A DNA stretch of 64,000 nucleotides, taken from assembly GCA_947477655.1 (NCBI GenBank), contig CANJTS010000006.1, positions 62,001 to 126,000 of the forward strand. The letters are read 5' to 3'. The notes under the pieces were generated by a model. It was not told the DNA's origin. It searched no databases and worked only from the letters and a program-made list of their open reading frames with translations. This document shows positions 53,562-62,707 of this stretch, piece after piece; position 1 is the first letter of the stretch, and each line of letters opens with the position of its first letter. The position numbers and the translations under genes were made by a program. This DNA comes from CAILUG01 sp903844415. Its GTDB lineage: Bacteria; Pseudomonadota; Gammaproteobacteria; Pseudomonadales; Pseudohongiellaceae.

Positions 53562-54839
53562 TTAGCTCACCAAAATCCCAGTTTCATGTTCCGAACGAGC
53601 CACAATTACCGCGCAGCACGAATCCGAATAAACATTAATTGCAGTACGCATCATGTCAAGTATGCGGTCGGTTACAAGCAAGAGTCCAACGGCTTCCAGT
53701 GGCAAGCCGATGGCCGAAAGAATCACTGTGATCGCTACGAGGCTCGCCGCCGGTATTCCCGCCATGCCAACAGAGGTCAATAAAGACAGTAATACCACTG
53801 TAAATTGCGTGGCAAAACTGAGTTCTAACCCGTAAGCCTGCGCCAAAAAGATCACGGCAACACATTCGTACAAAGCGGTCCCGTCCATATTAAGGGTAGC
53901 ACCCAACGGCAACACAAAATTGGTTACACGTTCTGAAACGCCTGCATTATTTCGCAAGCATTCCATGTTCATCGGCAGAGTAGCGTTAGAAGAGGCTGAT
54001 GAAAACGCCATCAGTAATGCGGGTGACATCGCCACGAGATGTTTTAGCGGATTTACTTTTCCCAACAAGCGCAAGTACAAGGGCAAGACGATAAATATAT
54101 GGAACAGGAGTGCGAAGGTTACGGTAAAGAAAAAAACCAGCAGCGGGATAAACGCAGCAAATCCTGTTGAAGCGATAGTCCGAGCAATCAGACCAAACAC
54201 ACCAATTGGGGCAAATTTCATCACCCACATGGTGATAAACATCATGGTTTCGTTAACCCCTTGCCAGAACGACAACAATACCTCCGCTTGCCGTTGGGGA
54301 ACTTTAGTCATGAAATAACCAAATAACAGACTAAAGAAAATCAACGGCATCACATCTCCTGCAACCGCAGAGCCTATGATGTTAGTGGGTACCATGCGTA
54401 AAAAAATACCGAGAATATCGCTGCTGTCGGTGGTCTGGATATTGCTCAAAGCTGAGTTTACTTGCGCACCGTCAAGGGTGAGATTCAATTGCGCACCGGC
54501 CGGTTCACCGTCGCGCAAACCCGGGCTCATCACGGTAACGAAGAACAAGCCCACCAAAATAGCCGATGACGTAAACAAGGCAAAACAGCCCATCGTCTTG
54601 AGCCCAAGGCGGCCAAGGTCACTGCCGCTGCCCACCGAAGCAATGCCGGTGATAATGGAAGAAACTACCAGCGGCACTATCACCATGCGTAATCCATTTA
54701 GGAAAATCGTTCCTACAAAGTCATAGACCTGATAAAAAGTAGCACCGCCAAGCCCCGCCGTGGTGCCAGTCAGAGAACCGGCCACAAGAGCCAACACGAT
54801 ACCGATCAGGATTTGCCAATGTAATTCTAGTTTTTTCAT
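53562..54839 (-). CDS. Dicarboxylate/amino acid:cation symporter (DAACS family)
   Basis: A 425-residue inner-membrane symporter of the GltP/DctA family with about eight helices and two re-entrant hairpins. The hairpin motifs are visible: FSSASSNATLPMNMECLR (serine-rich) and LPLGATLNMDGTALYE. It imports a dicarboxylate or acidic amino acid with Na+ or H+; the ion and substrate are not decided by the sequence. It is divergent from ubiA and followed by the esterase. Confidence 0.95.
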   Translation of the reverse strand: MKKLELHWQILIGIVLALVAGSLTGTTAGLGGATFYQVYDFVGTIFLNGLRMVIVPLVVSSIITGIASVGSGSDLGRLGLKTMGCFALFTSSAILVGLFFVTVMSPGLRDGEPAGAQLNLTLDGAQVNSALSNIQTTDSSDILGIFLRMVPTNIIGSAVAGDVMPLIFFSLLFGYFMTKVPQRQAEVLLSFWQGVNETMMFITMWVMKFAPIGVFGLIARTIASTGFAAFIPLLVFFFTVTFALLFHIFIVLPLYLRLLGKVNPLKHLVAMSPALLMAFSSASSNATLPMNMECLRNNAGVSERVTNFVLPLGATLNMDGTALYECVAVIFLAQAYGLELSFATQFTVVLLSLLTSVGMAGIPAASLVAITVILSAIGLPLEAVGLLLVTDRILDMMRTAINVYSDSCCAVIVARSEHETGILVS

Positions 54840-54900
54840 GAAAGTGCCTGTGGCTGAGCAATGGAAAGTTACAAAGATTTAACCAGTACCACTAACTTTA

Positions 54901-54929
54901 TTCAACGACCTTCAGGGCATGACTATAAT
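54901..54929 (+). promoter_or_regulatory. Predicted promoter of ubiA
   Basis: A perfect -10 TATAAT (54924-54929) has a weak -35 TTCAAC 17 bases upstream. It lies inside the extended ubiA reading frame, so transcripts starting here exclude the upstream start codons and support the start at 54972. Confidence 0.55.
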
Positions 54930-54971
54930 GTGCCAAATTTCAACGAGCTGTTTTTACGAATTGACGACATC

Positions 54972-55904
54972 ATGACCAAGCCCTCCCTGCCAGGCACACA
55001 ATCACTCGCGAAACTATTGATCTGGTTACAAGTACATTTTCCTGTGGCATATGGGCGTGCGCCGGATTTCTGGCGCCTGATGCGGATGGACAAACCAACC
55101 GGATTACTACTGCTGCTGTGGCCCACCTTGTGGTGTTTATGGATTGCGGCACAAGGGCCGCCTGATTTGAAACTGGTGTTGATTTTTTGTTTAGGCACAA
55201 CCTTTATGCGCGCCGCTGGTTGTTGTATCAATGATTATGCAGATCGTAAATTTGATGGCCATGTCCAGCGCACTCGCACCCGCCCCCTAGTTACCGGCAA
55301 GATAACGCCTAGAGAAGCCCTACTCACTTGTGCGCTGTTATGTGGGCTAGCCTTTGTTTTGGTGCTTTTAACCAACACCCTCACGATCATCATGGCCTTG
55401 GGAGGCGTTGCTATTACCCTGATCTACCCCTACATGAAACGCCATACCCATTTGGCACAACTGGTGCTCGGTGCCGCGTTTTCGTGGGGCGGGTTGATGG
55501 CATTTACGGCACAAACCGGCTCGCTGCCGATCTACGCATGGTTATTGTATGTCGCCAATTTTCTGTGGACGGTAGCCTACGACACCGAATACGCCATGGT
55601 GGATCGCCAGGACGATATGAAAATTGGTGTGAAATCTACTGCCATTCTTTTTGCTGAAGCCGATCGATTTGTTATCGCCATGCTGCAAGTAATGTTTCTG
55701 GTCACGTTATCGATGAGTGCAAAATTTTTTGCGCTGGGCGGGTGGTTTCAATTTGGCCTGGTGCTCGCGGGATTTATGTTCTGCTATCAACACATTCTGC
55801 TATTTAACCGGGAACCAGCTCAATGTTTTCAAGCCTTTGGGAATAATCAAAAAATAGGGTTGTTGATCTTCTGCGCCACTGTGGTGGATCTTTTTATTGT
55901 GTAG
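54972..55904 (+). CDS. ubiA: 4-hydroxybenzoate polyprenyltransferase
   Basis: A membrane prenyltransferase of ubiquinone synthesis, about 310 residues. It attaches the polyprenyl tail to 4-hydroxybenzoate. The two Asp-rich motifs are present: NDYADRKFDGHVQRTRTRPL and DTEYAMVDRQDDMKIG. About eight helices follow the RMDKPTG N-terminal motif. I start at Met38 of the longer frame (54972) because a TATAAT lies upstream within that frame; the alternative is 54861. It converges with the PHP phosphatase gene, 46 bases away. Confidence 0.93.
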   Translation: MTKPSLPGTQSLAKLLIWLQVHFPVAYGRAPDFWRLMRMDKPTGLLLLLWPTLWCLWIAAQGPPDLKLVLIFCLGTTFMRAAGCCINDYADRKFDGHVQRTRTRPLVTGKITPREALLTCALLCGLAFVLVLLTNTLTIIMALGGVAITLIYPYMKRHTHLAQLVLGAAFSWGGLMAFTAQTGSLPIYAWLLYVANFLWTVAYDTEYAMVDRQDDMKIGVKSTAILFAEADRFVIAMLQVMFLVTLSMSAKFFALGGWFQFGLVLAGFMFCYQHILLFNREPAQCFQAFGNNQKIGLLIFCATVVDLFIV

Positions 55905-55950
55905 TGTAGTTACTCGCTTCTAAAAAACTGTGCAGTGCAATGCGTAACGA

Positions 55951-56808
55951 TCAGTCTGGCCAGCGGTAAAGTCGCGGTAGCTGCCACTGACAGGAATGGC
56001 CGAGCTCTGCCAACAGCGCTACACCCCTCTCGTAATTACGGCCTACCGAAGATACGCCGTGAGAATCATCGCCAGGCACGATGGCAATGCCTAACTCCAG
56101 TGCTTTTTTCAACACCGGCATAGAGGGGTATTGTTCCTGCGTCTTGTCAAAACCGCGCAGATTAAAATCCAGAATCAAATCCAGACCAGCAATGCGCTCC
56201 AGATTACGCTCTACGCGTGACCATACTGCAGGTCTTTGCAGGGTTTGCAAAAAGTTGCTGTCGAAAATTCTGATTAAATCGAAATGACCGACCACTGCGG
56301 GCTCTAAGTCATTTAACATGCCTAACTGCGCATCGAAATAGTCGCAGTACAGTTGCTCCAGACCACCACAACGCAACACCGCCTGCCGGTAAAGCTCGGC
56401 ATTTACATCAATGCCTATGCCTGCCACATGATGCACCGACCCCACGATGTAATCTGGTTTAGTTTGCCGCAGCAATTGCTGAATGAACGGCGAGATACCC
56501 GGATATGTTTCAGTTTCAAAAGCAGTAAATATCTTAATCTGGCCAGCATAACGCTGCTGCAGGTTACGGCATTCGCTAAAATAGCTTAAAAACTGGGTTT
56601 GCAGGGTGAGGCTAGTAATCCCATTTTCTGCCTCGTCCGGATAACGCATGGCATCATCTAAAGGCGGCATATGTTCGGTAATCCCTATCCAGGCGAATCC
56701 GGCTGCAATATAGGCCTGAATCACTGCATCGAGACTGTCTTTGGCATGATGGCAAAACTGGCCACTGTGCCCACCATGAACAGAAACTTTTTGGATGACT
56801 ACTGACAT
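55951..56808 (-). CDS. PHP-family phosphatase, histidinol-phosphatase-like
   Basis: A 285-residue PHP-fold metal hydrolase resembling HisJ-type histidinol phosphatases. Motifs: VSVHGGHSGQFC near the N-terminus, WIGITEHMPPLD, a central FETETYPG, DYIVGSVHHVAG, and a late VPGDDSHGVSSVG, which together form the trinuclear metal site. The family hydrolyses phosphate esters such as histidinol phosphate, but no other his genes are near, so the substrate is open. It is divergent from the GNAT-like gene. Confidence 0.87.
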   Translation of the reverse strand: MSVVIQKVSVHGGHSGQFCHHAKDSLDAVIQAYIAAGFAWIGITEHMPPLDDAMRYPDEAENGITSLTLQTQFLSYFSECRNLQQRYAGQIKIFTAFETETYPGISPFIQQLLRQTKPDYIVGSVHHVAGIGIDVNAELYRQAVLRCGGLEQLYCDYFDAQLGMLNDLEPAVVGHFDLIRIFDSNFLQTLQRPAVWSRVERNLERIAGLDLILDFNLRGFDKTQEQYPSMPVLKKALELGIAIVPGDDSHGVSSVGRNYERGVALLAELGHSCQWQLPRLYRWPD

Positions 56809-56996
56809 AAGAGAGTTGGTTGATCCACTTAAGAGTTAGGGTTTTGCACATTTGCGTGCGTGCCCACGAGCCATGGCAATCTACTGCAAATCATATGGAA
56901 GATAAACCTCTCACCCAGCCACGCCAAGGCCTACAATCCGCATCTACCGATAATGTCGACTTAACTACCTTTGGATCTTGTGTGACCGAACCTGCT

Positions 56997-58160
56997 ATGC
57001 CAACTTACTGCGTGCGTTTTATCCCCAGTATTACTGATGTAGATAGCCTAACTTGGAATTGCCTGACTGGTTCTGGTTACCCTTTTTTGCAACATGAATT
57101 TCTACTAGCACTTGAACAAAGTGGTTGTACAAATATTCAGACAGGCTGGCAACCATTGCATGCCCTTGTGGAAACTAACACCGAAATTAATCCTCGGTTA
57201 ATTGCCTGTATGCCGCTGTTCGCTAAAACCAATTCAATGGGGGAATATGTATTCGATTGGTCTTGGGCTGATGCTTATCAACGTCACGGCCTTGCGTATT
57301 ACCCCAAGCTTGTCACTGCCATTCCTTTCACGCCTTGTGCCGGTCCGCGTATTTGTATCGCAGCGGGAGTCTCGCCAGAAACTATTCATCAACTGCTATT
57401 TGCCCAAATACAGAAACTGGCTGCCAAAATACACGCTTCCAGCTGGCATGTATTATTTCCTGAGCCCGAGCTTGCACTCAGCCTGAGCAACTTGAACCTC
57501 TTGCAACGGTCGGGCTGCCAATATCAGTGGTTCAATGCCGACTATGCTTGTTTTGATGAGTTTTTGGCTACGTTTAGTTCGCGCAAACGCAAAAACTTGC
57601 GCAAAGAGCGTATGAACATTGCAGAACAAGGCATAGTATTTGAACAACTTGAAGGTAACGCTATTCACGCCGATCATTGGCAACATTTCTACCAGTTTTA
57701 TCAAAGTACGTATCTGGTACGTGGTCGTGCTCCCTACTTAAATGAACAATTTTTTACAGAGCTAGGGCGCAGCATGCCCCAGCATTTGCTGCTGGTGATG
57801 GCCCGCAAGGCAGACCACTATATTGCCGGCGCCTTGTTCTTTAAAGGCGAAGATACGCTGTATGGTCGTTACTGGGGTTGTACAGAAGAAATGCAGTTTC
57901 TACATTTTGAAACCTGTTATTACCAGGGCATCGACTATTGTATAACCCATGGCATCAGTCGTATTGATTCGGGAGCACAGGGCGAACACAAAATTCAGCG
58001 CGGTTTCAAACCTGTTAATACCAGGTCAAGCCACTGGATCGCGCATCCAGATTTTTCTGGCGCCATTGCCAGTTTCTTGCAGGAAGAAACGCAACATATT
58101 AACGATTATCTGCAGTCGGCAGCCCAGGGCTTGCCCTTTAGGAAGGATTTAAAGCTGTAA
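56997..58160 (+). CDS. GNAT/FemAB-like protein (DUF482 type)
   Basis: A cytosolic protein of about 387 residues with the DUF482 (FemAB-like, GNAT fold) pattern: DSLTWNCLTGSGYPFLQHEFLLALEQSG, TGWQPLHALVE, YVFDWSWADAYQRHGLAYYPKLVTAIPFTP, the FSSRKRKNLRKER motif, and IDSGAQGEHKIQRGFKP. It is presumed to transfer an aminoacyl or acyl group, but the substrate is unknown. I use the Met at 56997, where family similarity begins; no ribosome site is convincing, and Met at 56895 or TTG at 56820 remain possible. The 3' end overlaps the convergent methyltransferase gene by 23 bases. Confidence 0.82.
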   Translation: MPTYCVRFIPSITDVDSLTWNCLTGSGYPFLQHEFLLALEQSGCTNIQTGWQPLHALVETNTEINPRLIACMPLFAKTNSMGEYVFDWSWADAYQRHGLAYYPKLVTAIPFTPCAGPRICIAAGVSPETIHQLLFAQIQKLAAKIHASSWHVLFPEPELALSLSNLNLLQRSGCQYQWFNADYACFDEFLATFSSRKRKNLRKERMNIAEQGIVFEQLEGNAIHADHWQHFYQFYQSTYLVRGRAPYLNEQFFTELGRSMPQHLLLVMARKADHYIAGALFFKGEDTLYGRYWGCTEEMQFLHFETCYYQGIDYCITHGISRIDSGAQGEHKIQRGFKPVNTRSSHWIAHPDFSGAIASFLQEETQHINDYLQSAAQGLPFRKDLKL

Positions 58161-58749
58161 TTTTTTGCCACACTAATAATTGATTGTTAGCCGGCAAGCT
58201 GTGATCGGCCAGCAGCTGTAAGCCATACAATTGCGCCCATGTCACCATCTGTTCGAAATCACGCAAGCCACTCAACTGATCCCGCTGTTTTAGCCGGTCA
58301 TCAAAAGCTGCATTACTTGGTGTAGTAAATTCGCCTTGGTATTTGAAGGGTCCATAAACACAAAGTTTTCCACCTTCCTTGAGTGCCCGTGCAGAGCCCC
58401 GAAAAAAACTCTCCACATATTCAATCCGCATGATGTGCAAAGTATTGGCAGTAAAGATGCCCTCAACCTGCATAACTGGCCAATGCTCTGCGCCTGCGTC
58501 AAGCGCCTGCGGTGTTCCAATATTTGGCAGTGCGCAATCTGCGAGCCCAGCCAGCACAGTAGGTAGATAATCACTTACTTCACTGGGCAGCCACCGTACG
58601 TTCGGCAATAATTCAGCAAAATACTTGATATGTTGGGTTGTGCCAGAGCCTATTTCCAGCACCTGACCACCGGTTGGATATTGGTGTTGAATGATGTCGA
58701 ATATATATGCTTTGTTGTTTTCGCATGCTTGACTAAAAGGTAAAGACAT
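58138..58749 (-). CDS. DUF938 SAM-dependent methyltransferase
   Basis: A 203-residue class I methyltransferase-type protein of the DUF938 family. It starts MSLPFSQACENNKAYIFDII (typical family N-terminus) at 58749; 58764 is an alternative. The SAM-binding motif I is VLEIGSGTTQH, followed by WLPSEVSDYL and GIFTANTLHIM, with YGPFKYQGEFTTPSNAAFD later. The substrate is unknown. The much longer open frame to 59022 is a shadow of the divergent DUF4404 gene. Its 3' end overlaps the GNAT-like gene. Confidence 0.88.
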   Translation of the reverse strand: MSLPFSQACENNKAYIFDIIQHQYPTGGQVLEIGSGTTQHIKYFAELLPNVRWLPSEVSDYLPTVLAGLADCALPNIGTPQALDAGAEHWPVMQVEGIFTANTLHIMRIEYVESFFRGSARALKEGGKLCVYGPFKYQGEFTTPSNAAFDDRLKQRDQLSGLRDFEQMVTWAQLYGLQLLADHSLPANNQLLVWQKITALNPS

Positions 58750-58827
58750 AACTGTTGGTCTCATGAAGGTTGCGGCGGATAATAAACCACAACGCCTTTG
58801 GCTTACACTCTCGCCCAGGAAACTACT

Positions 58828-59082
58828 ATGCCAAAACATAAGATAGACGGTCTCTTTACCAAGCTCCATGAAAAATTTGCCAACAGCGACACCAGCCCTG
58901 CACAGGAAGCCTTGTTGTTGCAATTGCAAAGTCAATTGGCCGATTGGGACGGCCCCCCGGCAGCTGATGGCAACATGGTTGCCACCGCCCAATTGTTGTT
59001 GGAAACCCTGGAGGAAGAACACCCACAGCTATCGCGAGTAGTCCAAGAGATTCTGGAAGCTATGGCAAGAATCGGGATTTAA
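58828..59082 (+). CDS. DUF4404 small protein
   Basis: An 84-residue cytosolic protein of the DUF4404 type. It has an N-terminal helix (KIDGLFTKLHEKFA), a central acidic region, and the characteristic LEEEHPQLSRVVQEILEAMARIGI end. AGGAAAC precedes the ATG at 58828. The function is unknown; the family is found in gammaproteobacteria. It is divergent from the methyltransferase gene and converges with yaaA at a seven-base gap. Confidence 0.85.
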   Translation: MPKHKIDGLFTKLHEKFANSDTSPAQEALLLQLQSQLADWDGPPAADGNMVATAQLLLETLEEEHPQLSRVVQEILEAMARIGI

Positions 59083-59089
59083 CTCTTAC

Positions 59090-59863
59090 CTATTCTGCTT
59101 TTCTAACAAACACTAAAGTACCATCGGTCGATAACTGTGTGCTGAAGTGATAACCATCTTCAGCAAATTGCGTCAACTCTAGCTTGTCCACAATCCTATT
59201 TCTAATAAGCCATGCGGCAAACTTTCCGCGCGCTTTTTTGGCGAAAAAACTCACCACCTTGTATTCCCCATTTTTAAAATCCTTGAATACCGGGGTGATG
59301 ATTTCTGCCTGCAGCTTGCTTGGTTTTACGACGGAAAAATATTCTGCCGAGGCCAGATTGATCAGCACTTTGTCTTTATTTGAACTTATGGACTGATTAA
59401 TTGCTGCTGTGATTTTGTCGCCCCAGAACGCATAGAGGTTACGGCCTTGCTCGTTTAGCAGACTAATCCCCATTTCGAGGCGATAGGCCTGGATCAAATC
59501 CAGCGGCCGCAACATGCCGTAAAGACCGGAGAGGATGCGTAAATGTTGCTGCGCATAAACAAGATCCGCCGTCGATAAACTGTCACTGTCCAGACCAAGA
59601 TATACCTCGCCCTTAAACGCAAAAATGGCCTGACGGGCATTGTGACGAGTAAATGGTGTTGCCCAACTTTGGTTGCGCTGGGCATTTAACAAGGCAAGAT
59701 CCTGGCTCACTGACATCAGTTTGACCAGTTGCTGGGGGCTATATTGCCGCAAGATCTGGTTAAGTTCTTTCGCTTCTCCTAGAAACTGGGGTTGAGTTAC
59801 CTTACTGCAACTAATCGGGGTGAGGTAATCCAACGTTTTGGCAGGGGAAATAACAATCAACAT
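59090..59863 (-). CDS. yaaA: Peroxide stress protein YaaA
   Basis: A 257-residue YaaA/DUF328 protein, the normal length. Start at 59863 (MLIVISPAKTLDY), the usual family N-terminus; the longer frame to 59917 is not supported. The hallmark LRILSGLYGMLRPLDLIQAYRLEMG and the late VVSFFAKKARGKFAAWLIRNRI are intact. In E. coli YaaA limits free iron during peroxide stress and binds DNA. No OxyR site is evident upstream by eye. Confidence 0.95.
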   Translation of the reverse strand: MLIVISPAKTLDYLTPISCSKVTQPQFLGEAKELNQILRQYSPQQLVKLMSVSQDLALLNAQRNQSWATPFTRHNARQAIFAFKGEVYLGLDSDSLSTADLVYAQQHLRILSGLYGMLRPLDLIQAYRLEMGISLLNEQGRNLYAFWGDKITAAINQSISSNKDKVLINLASAEYFSVVKPSKLQAEIITPVFKDFKNGEYKVVSFFAKKARGKFAAWLIRNRIVDKLELTQFAEDGYHFSTQLSTDGTLVFVRKAE

Positions 59864-60076
59864 GCGGGTTCTCGTGGTGTGTTTTTGCAATAGGGTGAGG
59901 AGGGTGCGGCCAATCACTTTTCATTACACAGTCTTCATGATAACAAGACCCCGTGCAACATGATCTGCCTTACTGTGGCTGCTGAAATTATGGCACTTTA
60001 AACACAGTACAAAAGTGCTCAATGATGCGCAACTATTGGCTACAATTGACCAGAAAATCACCACAACAATGGCCAC

Positions 60077-60427
60077 ATGATGTTGTTTCGTTTACACCAG
60101 TTTGCCCTGCGTTTACTGCCTTTGCGGCCACTGTGCCTATTGCTTGCCTGCACTGGATTTGCAGTGAGCGTTTTTGCGTTGCTGACCACAGCAAGCCAAC
60201 ATTCACAACTGCTGCGTATGGCGCTTGTATTGACCCTGTGGTCACTGTTGTTGTTTGCCTTTATTCAGTTGTTTAAGAATATTCCTGCCCCGGTGTTACC
60301 CAAAGACCGTTGGTTTGTGCGTTTTCGCACTCATATTAAACTTGCCTTGTATCAACTGTTGGCCCTAGGGGTAGCCGCCCTTGGCGTAATGTTGATTTCC
60401 ATGAGTTTGAAGTTATTGTTGTTGTAA
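60077..60427 (+). CDS. Small inner-membrane protein, unknown
   Basis: A 116-residue protein with three or four predicted membrane helices (about 15-38, 45-66, 90-112) and a basic loop KDRWFVRFRTHIKLALYQ between them. Two ATGs in a row offer start choice (60077 or 60080). It is short and I do not recognise the family. It lies 86 bases before the M49-like lipoprotein gene on the same strand and diverges from yaaA. The residue pattern is that of a real membrane protein, but the function is open. Confidence 0.7.
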   Translation: MMLFRLHQFALRLLPLRPLCLLLACTGFAVSVFALLTTASQHSQLLRMALVLTLWSLLLFAFIQLFKNIPAPVLPKDRWFVRFRTHIKLALYQLLALGVAALGVMLISMSLKLLLL

Positions 60428-60513
60428 GCAGTTCTCGTTGGCACGTAGCAACTTGAGTTTGCTAAACTGTACCGCGCTAAATCCCTTGTTTTCATGTTTG
60501 AACTGGAGCAGTT

Positions 60514-62631
60514 ATGAACTTTTTCTCGCTTTCTATCCTGCTTGTAGCAAGCATATTACTGCAAGGTTGTGGCGGTAGCGCAGACAATGCATCACCGCCC
60601 GCGGCAAACACAGACCTTACTGCAGAATCTGTAATTGAGACAGCGGGGCCCGTAGCAGACAGTTTTGTATTTGAGGCCGATCGTTTCGCCGACATTCGTA
60701 TATTGCGGTATCAAATCCCCGGCTTTGAAGAACTCACCCTGCAACAGAAAAAACTTTTGTACTTCCTCTCCCAAGCGGGCATGAGCGGGCGTGACATCAC
60801 TTGGGATCAAAACTTTAAACATAATCTTAGAATTCGCCGCACGCTTGAAGAAATCGTGCGTCATTATCCTGGCGATCGCACCACTGCCGACTTTACTTCC
60901 TTTTTAACCTATGCCAAACGGGTGTGGTTTGCTAACGGCATCCATCATCATTATTCCAGCAACAAATTTTTACCGGAGTTTTCTTCTGATTATTTGCGCC
61001 AACTCGTGCTAGAAAGCGCCCCCACCGCAACATTTCCTCTGGATGCAGGGCAATCGCTGGAGCAACTGCTTTCCATGCTGGAGCCCATCATTTTTGATCC
61101 CACAGTTGCACCTAAAAAAGTTAACACCTCTGCCGATGTCGACATGATTACTGCATCGGCAGTAAATTTTTACGAAGGCGTAACCGAAGCTGAGGTGATT
61201 GCTTACTACGACAAAATGATCGACAAGAATGACACTACTCCTGTGTCCTACGGCCTCAATTCTAAGCTGGTGAAAGAAAACGGCGTAATCGTTGAAAAGG
61301 TTTGGAAAGTGGGGGGTATGTACAGCGCTGCTCTTGAGCAAGTAGTGTATTGGCTGGAACAAGCTATTACGGTGGCCGAGAATGACAAGCAGCGTACTGC
61401 GCTGGAGTTACTGGTGAAATATTACCGCAGCGGCGACCTGGCTGATTTTGATGCCTACAACATTGCATGGGTGGCCGATACTGAGTCTGCCATTGATGTG
61501 ACTAACGGATTTATAGAAGTGTATAACGACCCGCTCGGTTATCGCGGTGCATTTGAGTCGGTTGTGTCGGTGCGCGATCTTGAAGCTACCAAACGAATCG
61601 GTGCTATCGCCAATGTCGCGCAGTGGTTTGAAGACAACTCGCCCATTTTGTCTGAGCATAAAAAAGCAGATGTCCGCGGCATTACTGGTAAAGCTATTAC
61701 AGTTGTGTCAGAAACGGGTGACTCTTCTCCCGCCACACCCATTGGTATTAATCTGCCTAACTCCGCTTGGATTCGCGCTGAACATGGCTCCAAATCGGTA
61801 AGTCTTTCCAACATCACCGCTGCCTATAACTCTTCAGTGAGTGGGGCCTTGGCCGAATTTGCTTATTCAGAAGAAGAAGTTGCACGATCACTGGCCTGGG
61901 CCGAGTTAAGCGGCAATCTGCATACCGACATGCACGAAGTCATTGGCCACGCTTCTGGTCGGCTCAATGCCGGCGTGGGAGAAGAAAGTGAAACGCTTAA
62001 ACAATACGCCAGTGCAATGGAAGAAGGCCGTGCCGATCTGGTCGCGCTGTATTACATGATGGACCCTATGCTGATAGAAATTGGCGTTATGCCCAGCTTG
62101 GATGTGGGCATGGCCGAATATGATGGCTATATACGCGGCGGGCTCTTGACGCAGCTCTATCGCATTGAACCCGGCCAACAAATTGAAGAAGCCCACATGC
62201 GCAACCGGCAGGAAATTGCGAGCTGGGTCTATGAAAAGGGCCGCGCTGAAAATGTGATCGAGCGCGTACAGCGTGAAGGTAAAACTTATTTCGTCATCAA
62301 TAACTATCCTCGTCTGCGCGAATTATTTGGCGAGCTGTTGCGTGAGCATCAGCGTATCAAGAGTGAAGGCGATTTTGCCGCCGCCCAAGCCTTGATAGAA
62401 AACTACGGCACAAAAGTGGACCCTGAACTTCATGCTGAGGTGTTACAGCGCTTCGCTACTCTGAATGCGGCAGCCTACTCAGGCTTCATTAATCCAAGAC
62501 TAATGCCAGTTGTAGAAAATACTGCCAATGGAGTAGATATCATCGATGTAAAAGTTGAATACCCGAACGATTTTGTGGAACAGATGTTGGAGTACGGCCA
62601 GAGTTATTCAACTTTGCCGACCAACAATTAA
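60514..62631 (+). CDS. Dipeptidyl-peptidase III-like (M49) lipoprotein
   Basis: A 705-residue metallopeptidase of family M49 type. The N-terminus is a lipoprotein signal (LLQGCGG), so it is predicted to be anchored by its Cys on the envelope. The zinc motif HEVIGH (474-479) matches HExxGH, and EEGRAD (503-508) supplies the third ligand of the EExxxD-type motif. Length is close to DPP III. By family knowledge it removes dipeptides from short peptides, here at the cell surface or periplasm. GGAGC precedes the start, and a terminator follows. Confidence 0.92.
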   Translation: MNFFSLSILLVASILLQGCGGSADNASPPAANTDLTAESVIETAGPVADSFVFEADRFADIRILRYQIPGFEELTLQQKKLLYFLSQAGMSGRDITWDQNFKHNLRIRRTLEEIVRHYPGDRTTADFTSFLTYAKRVWFANGIHHHYSSNKFLPEFSSDYLRQLVLESAPTATFPLDAGQSLEQLLSMLEPIIFDPTVAPKKVNTSADVDMITASAVNFYEGVTEAEVIAYYDKMIDKNDTTPVSYGLNSKLVKENGVIVEKVWKVGGMYSAALEQVVYWLEQAITVAENDKQRTALELLVKYYRSGDLADFDAYNIAWVADTESAIDVTNGFIEVYNDPLGYRGAFESVVSVRDLEATKRIGAIANVAQWFEDNSPILSEHKKADVRGITGKAITVVSETGDSSPATPIGINLPNSAWIRAEHGSKSVSLSNITAAYNSSVSGALAEFAYSEEEVARSLAWAELSGNLHTDMHEVIGHASGRLNAGVGEESETLKQYASAMEEGRADLVALYYMMDPMLIEIGVMPSLDVGMAEYDGYIRGGLLTQLYRIEPGQQIEEAHMRNRQEIASWVYEKGRAENVIERVQREGKTYFVINNYPRLRELFGELLREHQRIKSEGDFAAAQALIENYGTKVDPELHAEVLQRFATLNAAAYSGFINPRLMPVVENTANGVDIIDVKVEYPNDFVEQMLEYGQSYSTLPTNN

Positions 62632-62649
62632 AATCTGCGCTTAGCAAAA

Positions 62650-62690
62650 ATATAAAAGCCCTTGGGGTTATCCCTCAAGGGCTTTCTGGT
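62650..62690. terminator. Bidirectional terminator between the peptidase and TonB receptor
   Basis: AAAGCCCTTG pairs with CAAGGGCTTT, continued by GGG/CCC with one bulge. On the minus strand the stem is followed by TTTTATATTTTT, so it mainly suits the minus-strand receptor. The plus-strand peptidase ends 24 bases earlier. Confidence 0.85.
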
Positions 62691-62707
62691 ATCGACTACA
62701 ACAACAC

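Noticed and set aside
54861..54971. N-terminal extension of ubiA
   Set aside because: A TATAAT lies inside it and the extension has no family similarity.
58750..59022. N-terminal extension of the DUF938 methyltransferase
   Set aside because: It lies opposite the DUF4404 gene, which has a ribosome site and family match, so the extension is a shadow.
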